Source: Fistularia commersonii
Lineage: Eukaryota > Chordata > Actinopteri > Syngnathiformes > Fistulariidae
DNA: 64,000 nt
NCBI GenBank assembly: GCA_037954325.1
Contig: JBBMNZ010000001.1
Coordinates: 8,776,874 to 8,840,873 of the forward strand
Direction of reading: 5' to 3'
Below are positions 54,857 through 64,000 of the stretch, piece by piece. Each line of letters starts with the position of its first letter. Position 1 is the first letter of the stretch. Both the position numbers and the translations under genes were made by a program. Under the pieces are notes generated by a model that saw only the letters and a list, made by a program, of their open reading frames with translations, was not told the origin of the DNA and ran no database searches.

Positions 54857-56124
54857 ATAATACATATACATATATACATATAATATATACATATAATACA
54901 TTAATACATATTTATTGGAATATTAAATTTGAGCATTTTCTTCGTCTTTCTTCTAGCCACACAGACAGTTAAGCAACTTGGCAAGGATTAAAAACTGTTT
55001 TACTTACATCATCAAGCGTATTAAGCATGTTAAAATCTCACCACTTTAAGAAAACAATTGCTTCAGTTACCCTTTATGTGTTACTTCAACTTTCCCTCGA
55101 GGCAAGACACATAACCAAAGACGATGTCTTGAAACTTTCAGAAAAAAACTTGTCAGGCAGCTTCTATTAATCACATACAATGTAGATAAAATATCCTGGT
55201 GGGTAAATCAGTGACATAGACATTGTACTATGCTGCAAAAACTGTTGGAGAGCAGCTCAAATGGAAACGGTCCATCACAGGATGAAAGAGAATCTGATCT
55301 GATCACTTTCCACTTATCGAAAACCCATTGAAGACGACTGTATGCCTTTTAAAATACCCAAATGTACCATGTCTTAATTCTGTCTTGAGATCTTGACACA
55401 CAATTCATATTTTCGACTGAAAGAACTCTGCCCTGCTCTGTGACAACATTACAGAAAGACAATTTATCATCAACCACATTTTATTCTGCGGTTTAATGGC
55501 TATCAGTCATAATCAGAAAGCAAAATAGATAGCTTTACTTCTGCAGAAAAAAAAAAAAAAAACATCTTAAAAAAGAAAATATGATTTGTTATGGTTCACC
55601 ATTAAGCACTTACAATATTTCATATTCACTGTATCAATGTGAAATAGTGTAAAGGCAGTGCAAAGCAGGAGTTTTATTAAAGTTTCAATAACATGCTGTT
55701 TTATTATGTATATGTTTATGTATTATGTTTAGTATGTTCTTCTTAAAAATGTCAAGCCAAATGTTCAGTTTAATAATTTTTCTCCATACGAATATGTCAA
55801 GCCCCCAAGAATTCCAGTTCAAGCAGTCATGTTAACTGTTGACAGTTCATTGCCTTCTTTGGCATATCCCTTATGGATGCCTGAGTAATTTAAAAGGGCA
55901 ACTAAATAAAGCTGCATTTGCCAAAAAAAGGCACAGAGAAGAAAAGTGAAAGGTTTGATGCTTGGGAAACACGTTAAAAGCTGGTCTCACTGGATTTCTC
56001 AAATTACTTTAAAGAAATTCCCAAGCAAATTGGTGAAATTGTCTCTTTGACTGCCACCTTCAATCTGATGTTTAATCAGACCCTTTCCTTTTCCACCTCT
56101 TCCTCATCCTCCCTCTTCTTACAG

Positions 56125-56277
56125 ACATTAGGGAGAGCGGAAATCCCAAACCAGTGATGGTTTTCATCCACGGTGGTTCCTATATGGAAGGAACAGGAAA
56201 TTTGTTTGATGGCAGCATCCTGGCCAGCTATGGAAACGTGATTGTCATAACTGTCAACTATCGGCTTGGTGTTTTAG
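56125..56277 (+). CDS. nlgn1: Neuroligin-1 exon, cholinesterase-like domain
   Basis: A 153-nt exon between TTCTTACAG and GTAAGA, both consensus splice sites. With a G from the preceding exon it reads DIRESGNPKPVMVFIHGGSY, then MEGTGNLFDGSILASYGNVI and VITVNYRLGVL, ending in a split glycine codon. This is the beta-sheet core of the alpha/beta-hydrolase fold shared with acetylcholinesterase; HGGSYMEGTG corresponds to the oxyanion-hole loop, although neuroligins lack catalytic activity and act as neurexin receptors at the postsynaptic membrane. The PKPVM, GNL and VNYRLGVLG positions favour nlgn1 over nlgn2, nlgn3 and nlgn4 as I remember them. Phase 1 in and phase 1 out. No lesions. The next exon is outside or beyond the ERV. 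Confidence 0.92.
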
Positions 56278-56650
56278 GTAAGAATATTCCTTCTTTTCTT
56301 TACTGCTGATTGCACTGTTCTTTGGCTTGCAATTCTCTGCCTCTGTGTGGTTTCCTGGCAGGCTTTCCAATGTCTTCCATACTTCAATGGTACTTGCTCA
56401 TGCCGGCCTGTATTACACACAAATCTTTAGCTGGGGTTCAATAATTAGATATTAACAGTTTACTGTTATGGTGACATCTTTCAGTTTCAGTCACACTTCC
56501 TCAGAAATTAATCTTGTTTGGTTATGTGTGTGTATGACTGTGATTATATGATTATATGTATGTGTCTGTGTGTGAATGTGTGAATATGTACACACAAATA
56601 TATGTGATTTCAGTTTACCTTTGGTTATAAATACTTTTATTCCACTTCAT
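56278..56650 (+). other. nlgn1: nlgn1 intron start
   Basis: Begins with the donor GTAAGAAT. A TATGTGTGTGTATG-type degenerate stretch lies near 56522-56600. It runs into the ERV LTR at about 56651, so this intron contains the retroviral and RTE insertions that fill the rest of the window. Confidence 0.7.
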
Positions 56651-57202
56651 TGCTGCCAAGTTCAGATATCTTGATCCTGATCTCAAATCTTTTGGGGTGC
56701 TGTTTGTAGAGGCAAAGTCTCTTTGGTGAGGAGGCAAGACAACATTAAATCTTCTGAGATCACAAGAATTTATTACAACAATGATGCATCGAATAAATAT
56801 GAACAACCAGTGATAGCCAACAACATTCAACAACGATCAGCAGTGATCGGAAGTCATCTGCAATCAGAATCAGAGCTCAAGTCCCTTTATTTTGCCAAAC
56901 AGGGTGCAGTATCCTTACAAAATGGACACAGAACAATGTTATTGGCAGGCTTTTATAGAGAGAAAAGCAAAGAAAGAACACATACACATTTCATCAGTTA
57001 GTTAATAATTCTTTCTTTGGTAAATTATCCTGTCCTTTATATACACATATCGGCTCTATACGTGAGCAACAGACAGCATGATAAGACAGGTAAAATACAT
57101 ACAGCACAGCTGCTGACACAATAAGTCACTGAGGAACGAATGTGGCCTGTTGCCTGTGTCACAGCGGTTAACATGAGAAGGACAGCCCGATTTTCCCCCA
57201 CA
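56651..57202 (-). repeat. 3' LTR of the ERV
   Basis: On the minus strand it begins TGTGGGGGAAAATCGGG immediately after a purine tract, and ends AACTTGGCA(GCA). TATAAAAG lies at about 56957-56950. AATAAA occurs at about 56891-56886 and again near 56770. The U3-TATA-polyadenylation order is as expected. The exact right boundary (56651 or 56654) cannot be fixed without the 5' LTR. Confidence 0.75.
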
Positions 57203-57218
57203 ATCCTCCCTTTTGTCA
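57203..57218 (-). promoter_or_regulatory. Polypurine tract of the ERV
   Basis: Minus-strand AAAAGGGAGGATTG directly before the LTR start, the site where plus-strand DNA synthesis would be primed. Confidence 0.7.
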
Positions 57219-57536
57219 TTAATTTGTCTTAGCATAACAAGTGAAGAGTAGAACATCAACAATGTAAATTCTCACTGATTCAATACATTGCGTCATTGCT
57301 CTTCATAAACTTTGAAACACTTCTTGAATCATCATCACTATCAAAGTTCCCATGATATGTGGGAATCCAACCTGGAAGGAGGAACAAGTCGGATTTGACT
57401 TGGTATTCCATTATCGCTAATGTAACTTCAGTTCCTTTAATACGTAATTTGATCATGCTTGAATCAAAATAAAGAGAAATAAAAAGAAAAGTGTTCCTCC
57501 TGCTATCCAAAGAAGCCCTGAGATGAGGTACCATCC

Positions 57537-57956
57537 CTATGACCCTGCCATCGCCTGTCTGTCCCCAAAGGGGTTCCATTGATGTTCCTTGTGGAGTTCT
57601 TTACTTCCTTGTTCTGTGTCAGCTATTACATTGTGTACAGCAGCAGAAGAATCTGAGATATAAGTATAACATTCTGAACATATAAATTTGCAAACACCTC
57701 CTTTTGAGGCCATTACGTCTAATGTCATTCTATTTTGAAACACCATGTGTCTAATGTCATTCAATTCTCCCTGAATTGTAGAAAGGACAATTACAGTTTT
57801 TTTTTTTTTTTTTTTTTTCCATATGTCTCTCAAGCACAGATGAGAGCACAGCAGTTTCCTTTTGCGAATGTACGAACCATTTGATGGTATGAGGATGCTT
57901 AAGAGTATGGAGCCTCGGGAGATTATGTGCTGGTACTGTACATGGAACAGAATCAA
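57537..57956 (-). pseudogene. ERV envelope transmembrane subunit remnant
   Basis: A 139-codon frame. The ectodomain heptad segment reads QNRMTLDVMASKGGVCKFIC, followed by SECYTYISDSS, the cysteine-rich loop of retroviral transmembrane subunits. The upstream part is disturbed by a long A-run (about 57796-57819) that encodes an artefactual lysine string, so the fusion-peptide side is not intact. The membrane anchor is not in this frame. Env mediates entry in the living virus; this copy is broken. Confidence 0.7.
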
Positions 57957-57959
57957 AGG

Positions 57960-58740
57960 TATAAGATAAACTAAATAACAACTTCCAGCTGTGCCTATTC
58001 GGGGAACGCATCAATAAGCCACAATGTCGCAACAAAATAAACTTGCTCTGGGAGCGGCAAATCTTTTGTGACAGTGTGAAGAGAGTAATAATATTACCTT
58101 AATATTTGCTGTCACCTAAGAAGTATCTATTACTTGCTTTGAATTGGAGGCAACAATGGACACCCTGACTCCAAATTGACTAGACTCCAATCTGCCCCAG
58201 TAAATGGAACTGGGACTAACATAAGGGATTTAGTTGAGGTGGGCAAATGGTGGCATGTTCAACAATTCAAATAATTGCCCTTTCTAGCAAACTCTGCCAT
58301 AATAGACACACTATACTAGGGACTTTGAAGAGTGGTGCTCGATTTGGGAGGTCTTTCATTATCATACTTTCTCTACATGCGACCCGCCAATTGAACTCAG
58401 TGGGGTAGTTTGGTCCTATGTTGCAGTCTTCTGGTCTATCGCGGCAATATGGATATTCGTAACTTGAACTGTATCTTCTACACACAATAACAGAACAAAT
58501 GTTTTGGCTGTTTTGTTGAGACAAAACGTCTTCTGTAGGGACAACCCACCAACGAACATATCTAGAGTTGCTAAGTCCTAATGTGTGTATCTGGCATTCG
58601 TCTCCCGTACGGCATTGTTTTTGGACGCTTAAATTTAATCGAACCTGGTCTAAAGGGGGACCACGCAGACACTGCTGATACCTTTTACTCTGATTCTCTG
58701 TGAGCTGGTGATTCCTCACATGAGTGTGACACATGATTGT
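57960..58740 (-). pseudogene. ERV envelope surface subunit remnant
   Basis: The frame 58734-58267 (155 codons) is rich in cysteine and tryptophan (CRTGDECQIHTLGLSNSRYV, RWWVVPTEDVLS, RPEDCNIGPNYPTEFNWRVA). A second frame (58035-57757) reads HCGLLMRSPNRHSWKLLFSL and TVPAHNLPRLHTLKHPHTI. Position between integrase and the transmembrane segment identifies it as surface envelope. No receptor inference is possible. Stops and shifts separate the pieces. Confidence 0.6.
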
Positions 58741-59099
58741 GAGGAATCACACCAAACTCTTCACACCAAAATGGAAGAGTACACTTAGTATCAAATATCT
58801 CATGCAACAATACGGAACAGACACCTTTGCTTCATCTATCGCATGCTATGCCTGTCATAATATCTTCAACCTTCATTAAAATAAGGTTAGTACCTTCATC
58901 CTTAATGGTGTACACCATGCAATTATCCTTACAACACTGCGTGGCAGGACAATGTAATACGAGGGAACCCTCCCGCCATTACATACTGAGTTGGAGTCTT
59001 CCCCAGTATGCCACAATTCCACGATAACATAAAGGGCCATCCCCATTGTTGTCAATAACAGAACCAGGCCTGAGCCTTCTTTTGGGTCAGTCACAGTGT

Positions 59100-59560
59100 C
59101 TTGAAGGGGTTATCTAGCAAAATGCAGTCCATCATTGGAGCTTTGCAGTCTGCTGATGGATGTAGGCGCTACGTCCTCCTACTCTTCTGCCGTTTTCTTG
59201 CTCCACTGCAACTGTGGACTGTGGATGATATGAGCAATGATGCGTGATGCTAAACCCTAAGTATTGTGACATTTCATTGAGAGCACGGTTACCAAACCTG
59301 GGCCCATTGTTACTGCTTATGAGCCCAGGTATTCCTCAGCGTGTAATGATGTGTTCCAATAGTATTTTTACCATTGTTCATGCAGCCTGTTTAGAAGTAG
59401 GAAACAATTCAACCAATTTGCTGAACATACACACTATCACCAAGTAGTACTTGTTCCCCTCTGATGGAGTCAATTCAACAAAATCCATCATTAAATGTTC
59501 AAAAGATTTATCTGGGGCTGAATGGTGTTATTGTTGTACTTTGATTGCTCCTGATTGCAT
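59100..59560 (-). pseudogene. ERV integrase core remnant
   Basis: The minus strand from about 59515 reads FEHLMMDFVELTPSEGNKYY, with the first catalytic-type aspartate, then LFPTSKQAA, a stop, TMVKILLEHIITR, a stop, and GIPGLISSNNGPRFGNRALN. In this block the residue normally Asp (SSDNG in family members) is Asn. HCSYHPQSTVAVEQENG follows with a glutamate. Two in-frame stops and the Asp-to-Asn change make it inactive. Confidence 0.75.
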
Positions 59561-59796
59561 TGTTAGCTGCACAGATAACATATTGTTTGCAAAAAGCTGC
59601 AGCAAATGTTGAAAATCCTTTAGTATACAAATTAGCATTTACAACAACCTTGTTACCCATGTGGTCTTTTCCATGACTGAGCTTGGCATAAGGGTGAAAG
59701 AGGGCCTTTGGTAAACAAGGCCTATTGTTAGGGCTTAGAAGAGAAATGAATAACTGGATGAAGTTTTTCCTCCATGAGGCTCACACAAGATAGATG

Positions 59797-60018
59797 TTAT
59801 AAATCCAGATGTCTTATCCATAAAATGAGTAAATGGTAAATTAGCCTAGGTAGGGCCAGAGTTGGGGCCTGAGACATAGATGTCTTCAAATCTTCAAATG
59901 CTTTCTCTGCCTCAGTAGTCCAAAGTAATTTATCATGTGCATCTAATATTTTCCCATGAACCAGTAAAGAAACATATGATTCCCTTTTCTGAATAGTAGG
60001 GGATCCATTGTCTACCAT
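59797..60018 (-). pseudogene. ERV polymerase thumb/RNase H border
   Basis: A 73-codon frame: SYVSLLVHGKILDAHDKLLW, TTEAEKAFEDLKTSMSQAPT and LALP, the conserved connection between reverse transcriptase and RNase H. It ends shortly after; RNase H itself is not recognisable downstream. Confidence 0.7.
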
Positions 60019-60139
60019 ATGATGTAATTCCTAGAAAGTTCATCATTTCTTTTTTAGCTACAGGATTTGACAGCTTCTGTATTACAGCAACTCATTTGGT
60101 AGTGCTACTCTATCAGTTTTGCATGCCTCTTTTGAAGTG

Positions 60140-60390
60140 CTACAGATTAGCAAATCATCAGCGTACTGTACAAGTGCTGACCCCCGGGGAGATGTAAACA
60201 TTCCAGGTTTTCACTCAGAGCTCCATGAAACACGGCTGGACTTTCATGACCATTGGTCACCTTGTCCATACCCTTGACCGTTAAAGGTGAAAGCGAACCA
60301 GAAATGACTGTCAGGCACAGAGAAAAAAGGAAATGTTCTCTCGGGTGAACTTCACACGGCTCGAGTGGTTCAACACCCATGGGGTCAGGT
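60140..60390 (-). pseudogene. ERV reverse transcriptase palm remnant
   Basis: One frame reads NGHESPAVFHGALSENLECL (motif B region). A shifted frame at about 60178-60145 reads ALVQYADDLLICST, the YADD catalytic box, intact. Motif A is not visible; upstream sequence jumps to gag-like material, so much of the polymerase is deleted. Confidence 0.75.
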
Positions 60391-60399
60391 CTGGTTAGG

Positions 60400-60830
60400 C
60401 CATTTTGAAGTCTGGGTGGATCAGACGGTGGGACATTCTAGCTGATGTGAACACACCTTGGATCTTGTGATAGTCATTGCCCAAGATTTGTTCATCAGGC
60501 ATCATATTTCAGACATCGTAGGTTTATATGCCTTGTAAGATCAGTCTCCCACTTTGTGAGATTATCTTTGGCGCTGTAATAGGTGACATAGCGTTTGCCA
60601 CATCGGACTCTGACCAGGGTCTGAACACCAGGATCATGCCCTAAGCATCGGAAACCTCAACCACTGGCACAGTGATGGAAGGGGAGATCAGAGCAGTCGG
60701 ACAGGGAGACTCATGCTTCGCTTTCTGCCTAAGTTGAGCCTGCTAGCAGGTTGTGACTGGCGCATATACTGGGGTCGGAAGTCTGGAGGGACGTAGTATT
60801 GCCGGAGCGGAGTCCAGATCCAAGTCCATT
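60400..60830 (-). pseudogene. ERV gag remnant
   Basis: From an ATG at 60829 the minus strand reads MDLDLDSAPAILRPSRLPTP, a proline-rich matrix-like segment, then LISPSITVPVVEVSDA, a stop, and GMILVFRPWSESDVANAMSP, which resembles the start of capsid. Stops at several points. The assignment relies mostly on position before polymerase and the FRPW-type capsid motif. Confidence 0.5.
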
Positions 60831-60973
60831 GGATCTCTCAGGGTCTCAGAAAGCGAAAGATAGAGTGTTAGATGTAGGTGTAGAGATTTTGATTGGTGTC
60901 TCAGTTTTAAGTGCTTTAGAATTTTTAACCCTTTGCCTTTCCGTTCTTCTTCTTCTTCTTTTGGCTTTTCCCG

Positions 60974-62091
60974 TCAGGGGTCGCCACCGTGAGTCAACTT
61001 TCTCCATCTAACCCTATTCTCTGTATCCTCCTCTCTCAAAACAATTACCTTCATATCCTCTCTCACTACGTCCATAAATCTTCTCTTTGGTCTTCCTCGC
61101 AACATCCTGCTTGGCAGCTCCAACTCCAGCATCCGTCTACCAATATATTCTCTATCCCTCCTCTGTACATGACCGAACCATCTCAGTCTGGCTTCTCTGA
61201 CCTTCTCTCCAAAACATCGAACATGTGCTGTTCCTCTGATAGACTCATTCCTGATCCTATCCATCCTGGTCACTCCCAAAGAGAACCTCAACATCTTCAT
61301 CTCTCCAACCTCTAGTTCTGCCTGCTGTCTTTTGGTCATTGTAACAGTTTCTAGTCCATACGTCATCGCTGGTCTCACCACTGTCTTGTACACCTTTCCT
61401 TTTATTCTGGCCGATAGTCTTCTATCACATAGTACCCCTGACACTTTTCTCCACCCATTCCAACCTGCTTGGACCCGTCTCTTCACCTCTTTTTCACACT
61501 CTCCGTTGCTCTGGACTGTTGGCCCTAAATACCTGAAATCCTCCAGCTTCTTGAACTCCACTCTCTGTAGCCTCACCGTTCCACCCGAGTTCCTCTCATT
61601 TACACACATATATTCTGTCTTGCTGCGACTAACTTTCATTCCTCTCCTTTCCAGAGCATACCTCCACCTCTCTAGATTTTCCTCTACCCGTTGTCTGCTC
61701 TCACTACAGATCACAATGTCATCTGCAAACCTCATGGTCCATGGGGATTCCTGTCTAACCTCATCTGTCAGCCTGTCCATCACCATTGCAAACAAGAAGG
61801 GGCTCAGAGCTGATCCCTGATAGAGTCCCACTTCAACTTGAACTTCTCTGTTACCCCTACAGCACACTGTACCAGTGTCTCACAGCTAGCATACATGTCC
61901 TGCACCAGTCTAACATACTTCTCTGCCACTCCAGACTTCCTCATACAATACCAGAGCTCCTCTCTTGGCACCCTGTCATATGTTTTTTCTAGGTCTACAA
62001 AAATGCAATGCAACTCCCTCTGACCTTCTCTGTACTTTTCTATTAGCATTCTCAAAGCAACTACTGCATCTTTAGTTCTCTCCCTAGGCAT
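60974..62091 (-). pseudogene. RTE polymerase and C-terminal domain (60.9-63.9 kb copy)
   Basis: Two overlapping frames. 62091-61804 has the fingers and motif A (FVDLEKTYDRVPR). After a one-base-type shift near 61.83 kb, 61867-60974 (297 codons) has LYQGSALSPFLF, MRFADDIVICSES (FADD intact), RYLGPTVQSNGECEKEVKRR, VRPAMTYGLETV and the full C-terminal domain to MDVVREDMKVIVLREEDTEN. The C-terminal domain is more complete here than in the 18.9-kb copy. Confidence 0.9.
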
Positions 62092-62144
62092 GACGCAATA
62101 CTGCTATTCACATATGCTGACTTCTGCTCTCAGTCCAGTTTCCA

Positions 62145-62876
62145 CTAACCATAACTTTGTTTCCATAACTTCATTGTATGGTTCATCAACTCTATCCCTC
62201 TATAGTTGCCACAATTCTGCACAACCCCCTTATTCTTAAAAATAGGCACCATCACACTTTGTCTCCATTCTTCAGGCATCTTCTCACTCGCTAAGATCCT
62301 GTTGAATAATCTAGTCAGAAAATCTACAGCTGCCTCTCCTAGACACTTCCACACCTCCACAGGTATATCATCAGGACCAACTGCTTTTCCACTCTTCATC
62401 CTTTTCAATGCCTTCTTCACTTCACTTTTACTAATTTGTGCTACTTTGTGGTCTACAATAGTCACCTCTTCTACCCTTGCCTCTCTTTCATTTTCCACAT
62501 TCATCCACTCTTCAAAGTACTCTTTCCATCTTCCCATCACTCTTCTAGCATCAGTCAATACATTTCCCTCTCTGTCATTCATCACCCGGACCTGTTTTAC
62601 ATCCTTTCCATCTTTATCTCTCTGTTTCGCCAACCAGTATAGATCATTCTCACCCTCCTTACTATCCAACCGAGCATACAAGTCATCGTACGCCCTTTGT
62701 TTTGCCTTTGCTACCTCTATCTTTACCTTTCGCTGCATCTCCCTGAACTTCTGTCTGTTCTCTTCAGTCCTCTCAGCATCCCACTTCTTCTTTGCTAACC
62801 ACTTTCTCTGTATATACTCCTGCACTTCCTCATTCCACCACCAAGTCTCCTTATCTACTTTCCTTCCAGATGACAC
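62145..62876 (-). pseudogene. RTE linker and start of polymerase (60.9-63.9 kb copy)
   Basis: A 243-codon frame that reads without interruption through the position where the 18.9-kb copy has a TAG (here GRWKEYFEEWMNVENEREAR). It continues into KRMKSGKAVGPDDIPVEVWK and SVMVPIFKNKGVVQNCGNYR, then ends after HTMKLWKQSYG by a frameshift. Confidence 0.88.
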
Positions 62877-62971
62877 ACAAAGTACTCTTCTACCTGTCTC
62901 CCTAATAACACTAGCTGTAGTTGTCCATCATCTGGAAGCTCACCCTGACCACCAAGGCCCTTTCTCAACTC

Positions 62972-63685
62972 CTACCTGAAAACCATGCAACACTCCTCCC
63001 TTTTCAGCTTCCACCACTTTGTCCTCTGCTCTGCCTTCGTCCTCTTCATCTTCCTTGTCACCAGAGTCATCCTACAAACCACCATCCTATGCTGTCTAGC
63101 TACACTCTCGCCTACAACTTCTTTATAGTCACTGACCTCTTTCAGGTTACCTCGTCTATACAAGATGTAGTCTACCTGCGTGCTCCTACCTCCACTCTTA
63201 TAAGTTACCCTATGTTCCTGTTTTTTCTGGAAAAAGGTGTTCACTACAGCCATTTCTATCCTTTTTGCAAAATCTACCACCATCTGTCCCTCTGCATTCC
63301 TATCCTGTATACCAAATCTACCCATCACTTCTTCATCCCCTCTATTGCCTTCACCAACATGTCCATCGAAGTCTGCACCAATTACCACTCTCTCATTTCT
63401 GGGAATATTCTGCATCACTTCATCTATCTCATTCCAGAACTTCTTCTCTTCAGATTCACATCCCACCCGCGGGGCATAGCCACTAACAACATTGAGCATC
63501 ACACCTTCAATTTCCAATTTCAGACTCATGAGTCTATCTGGCATTCTTTTCACCTCTAGGACGTTCCTAACAAACTTGTCCTTCAAGATTACTCCTACTC
63601 CATTTCTCTTCTTGTCAGTACCATCATAGTACAACTTAAAGCCTACTTCTAGCCTTACTACCTTTCCACCTGGTCTCCTGAACAC
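62972..63685 (-). pseudogene. RTE endonuclease (60.9-63.9 kb copy)
   Basis: A 237-codon frame containing SGYAPRVGCESEE, VVIGADFDGHVGEGN (where the 18.9-kb copy has DFNGH, so the catalytic-type asparagine is now aspartate), STQVDYILYRR and VARQHRMVVCRM. The N-terminal catalytic glutamate block (ETRWKG) is corrupted: a frameshift near 63680 gives FRRPGGKVV instead. About 160 bp including GTLNVGTMTG are deleted near 63.72 kb. Confidence 0.85.
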
Positions 63686-63946
63686 ACAGTATATCCACCT
63701 TCCTTCTCTGCATCATGTCGGCCCTGTAGGTCATCAGTACCAATGTCGGTCCGCGACCGATCCGGTATGGTATAGTTTTGGTTGCCTCGCATGTTTGGTT
63801 TTGGTAAAAGTTTTACGCCGGATGCCCTTCCTGACGCGACCCTCTGCATTTATCCGGGCTTGGGCCCGGCACAGGGAGACACTGCTCCGTGCCCCCCCAA
63901 GGCAGGCTTGGAGAGACACGGGCCAGTGCCGCCCTGAGGCTGCATT

Positions 63947-64000
63947 CCTTTGCCTTTCCCTGTCAGGGTCTCACACCTGGGTTCAATTCGTAATCGGCGC
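63947..64000 (-). other. Continuation of the ERV leader beyond the RTE
   Basis: After the second copy of the 13-bp duplication the sequence resumes with CTGTCAGGGTCTCACACCTG, GGTTCAATTCG. GGTTCAATTC resembles a tRNA T-arm, as expected if a primer binding site (complementary to a tRNA 3' end) lies at the window edge on the minus strand. The 5' LTR would be beyond 64000. Confidence 0.4.

Larger units (their letters stand above)
52467..56124 (+). other. nlgn1: nlgn1 intron, 3,658 bp
   Basis: Intron between the two neuroligin exons. It contains a GATA array (53389-53456), a compound GATA/GATG array (53992-54196) and a TA array (54822-54854). A 17-A run lies at about 55547-55562. The 3' end CTTTTCCACCTCTTCCTCAT, CCTCCCTCTTCTTACAG is a strong acceptor. 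No transposon with recognisable coding sequence lies inside. Confidence 0.8.
56651..60942 (-). mobile_element. Endogenous retrovirus, minus strand, 3' LTR to gag
   Basis: Read on the minus strand from 60942: gag, polymerase, integrase, env surface and transmembrane parts, polypurine tract and 3' LTR, the complete retroviral order. Large parts of gag-pol are lost (the span from gag to env is only about 2.2 kb) and frames are broken throughout. The RTE at 60943-63946 sits upstream, and 63947-64000 continues the same provirus toward its 5' LTR, which lies outside the window. Genus not resolved; the envelope suggests a simple-retrovirus-like class. Not replication competent as it stands. Confidence 0.82.
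60943..63946 (-). mobile_element. Almost full-length RTE LINE inserted in the ERV
   Basis: 3,004 bp on the minus strand from the family 5' end (TGCAGCCTCAGGGCGGCAC) to GGCGACCCCTGACGGG and a GAA tail (plus-strand GTTCTTCTTCTTCTTC). The perfect 13-bp direct repeat CCTTTGCCTTTCC flanks it at 60930-60942 and 63947-63959. Coding order: short N-terminal frame with a deletion (63849-63658), endonuclease (63685-62972), linker (62876-62145), polymerase (62091-61804, then 61867-60974). Each junction is a frameshift or small deletion, so it is inactive, but this is the most complete copy by length. Confidence 0.95.

Noticed and set aside
63947..64000. A tRNA gene fragment from GGTTCAATTC
   Set aside because: The flanking bases do not form a T-stem and no anticodon arm is present; a primer-binding-site neighbourhood is more likely.
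1..64000. Bacterial-style systems (CRISPR arrays, toxin-antitoxin, phage defence, operons)
   Set aside because: All evidence is vertebrate: introns, LINEs, ERVs and microsatellites. The tandem repeats lack the unique-spacer structure of CRISPR arrays.

Overview
This is vertebrate nuclear DNA, almost certainly from a ray-finned fish. It holds a Rex3-type retrotransposon (a teleost family), many copies of a fish RTE LINE with a GAA-repeat tail, Tc1, hAT, pogo and piggyBac remnants, tRNA-SINE-like repeats and long CA/GT, GATA and TAC microsatellites. There are no bacterial operons, ribosome binding sites, CRISPR arrays or recognisable tRNA/rRNA genes.

The only host-gene coding sequence I can support is two exons of a neuroligin, best matched to nlgn1 on the + strand. 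One is a 60-nt phase-1 cassette exon at 52407-52466, corresponding to part of the alternatively spliced site-A insert. The other is a 153-nt exon at 56125-56277 from the cholinesterase-like domain. They share a compatible splice phase and both have strong polypyrimidine tracts. The rest of the window is therefore most simply read as nlgn1 intron loaded with transposons.

Layout. 0-7.3 kb: RTE and Rex3 fragments, an orphan BED-finger hAT exon, a retroelement integrase tail, a complete-ended deleted hAT (4880-6113) and a complete-ended deleted pogo element (6250-7304). 9.5-11.3 kb: GC-rich minisatellites with a perfect (GGTTG)16 tract, then the 3' half of a Tc1 element. 12.6-17.3 kb: a decayed minus-strand endogenous retrovirus (ERV) with zinc knuckle, protease and integrase, adjoining an RTE fragment. 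18.9-22.0 kb: the best RTE copy. 22.5-23.7 kb: a Tc1 copy interrupted by an LTR-like piece. 24.0-26.6 kb: a 5'-truncated LINE. 31.4-33.7 kb: RTE, then Rex3 with an internal 170-bp tandem duplication. 35.4-39.3 kb: a Ty3/gypsy element with both LTRs and a 4-bp target duplication. 42.9-43.9 kb: a 39-bp minisatellite and a piggyBac remnant. 45.9-48.6 kb: a Tc1 element split by an RTE. 48.8-49.7 kb: part of a restriction-like-endonuclease LINE. 52.4-56.3 kb: the nlgn1 exons. 56.7-64 kb: a minus-strand ERV (LTR, env, pol, gag) split by an almost full-length RTE flanked by a 13-bp target duplication.

The insertion order is partly readable: RTE entered after the Tc1 at 46 kb and after the ERV at 57-64 kb. 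Every autonomous element seen carries frameshifts, stops or deletions, so none looks competent as it stands. I found no new biological system. The most checkable curiosities are the cassette exon, the nested insertions, the GGTTG tract and an antisense exon-like ORF near 40.3 kb.
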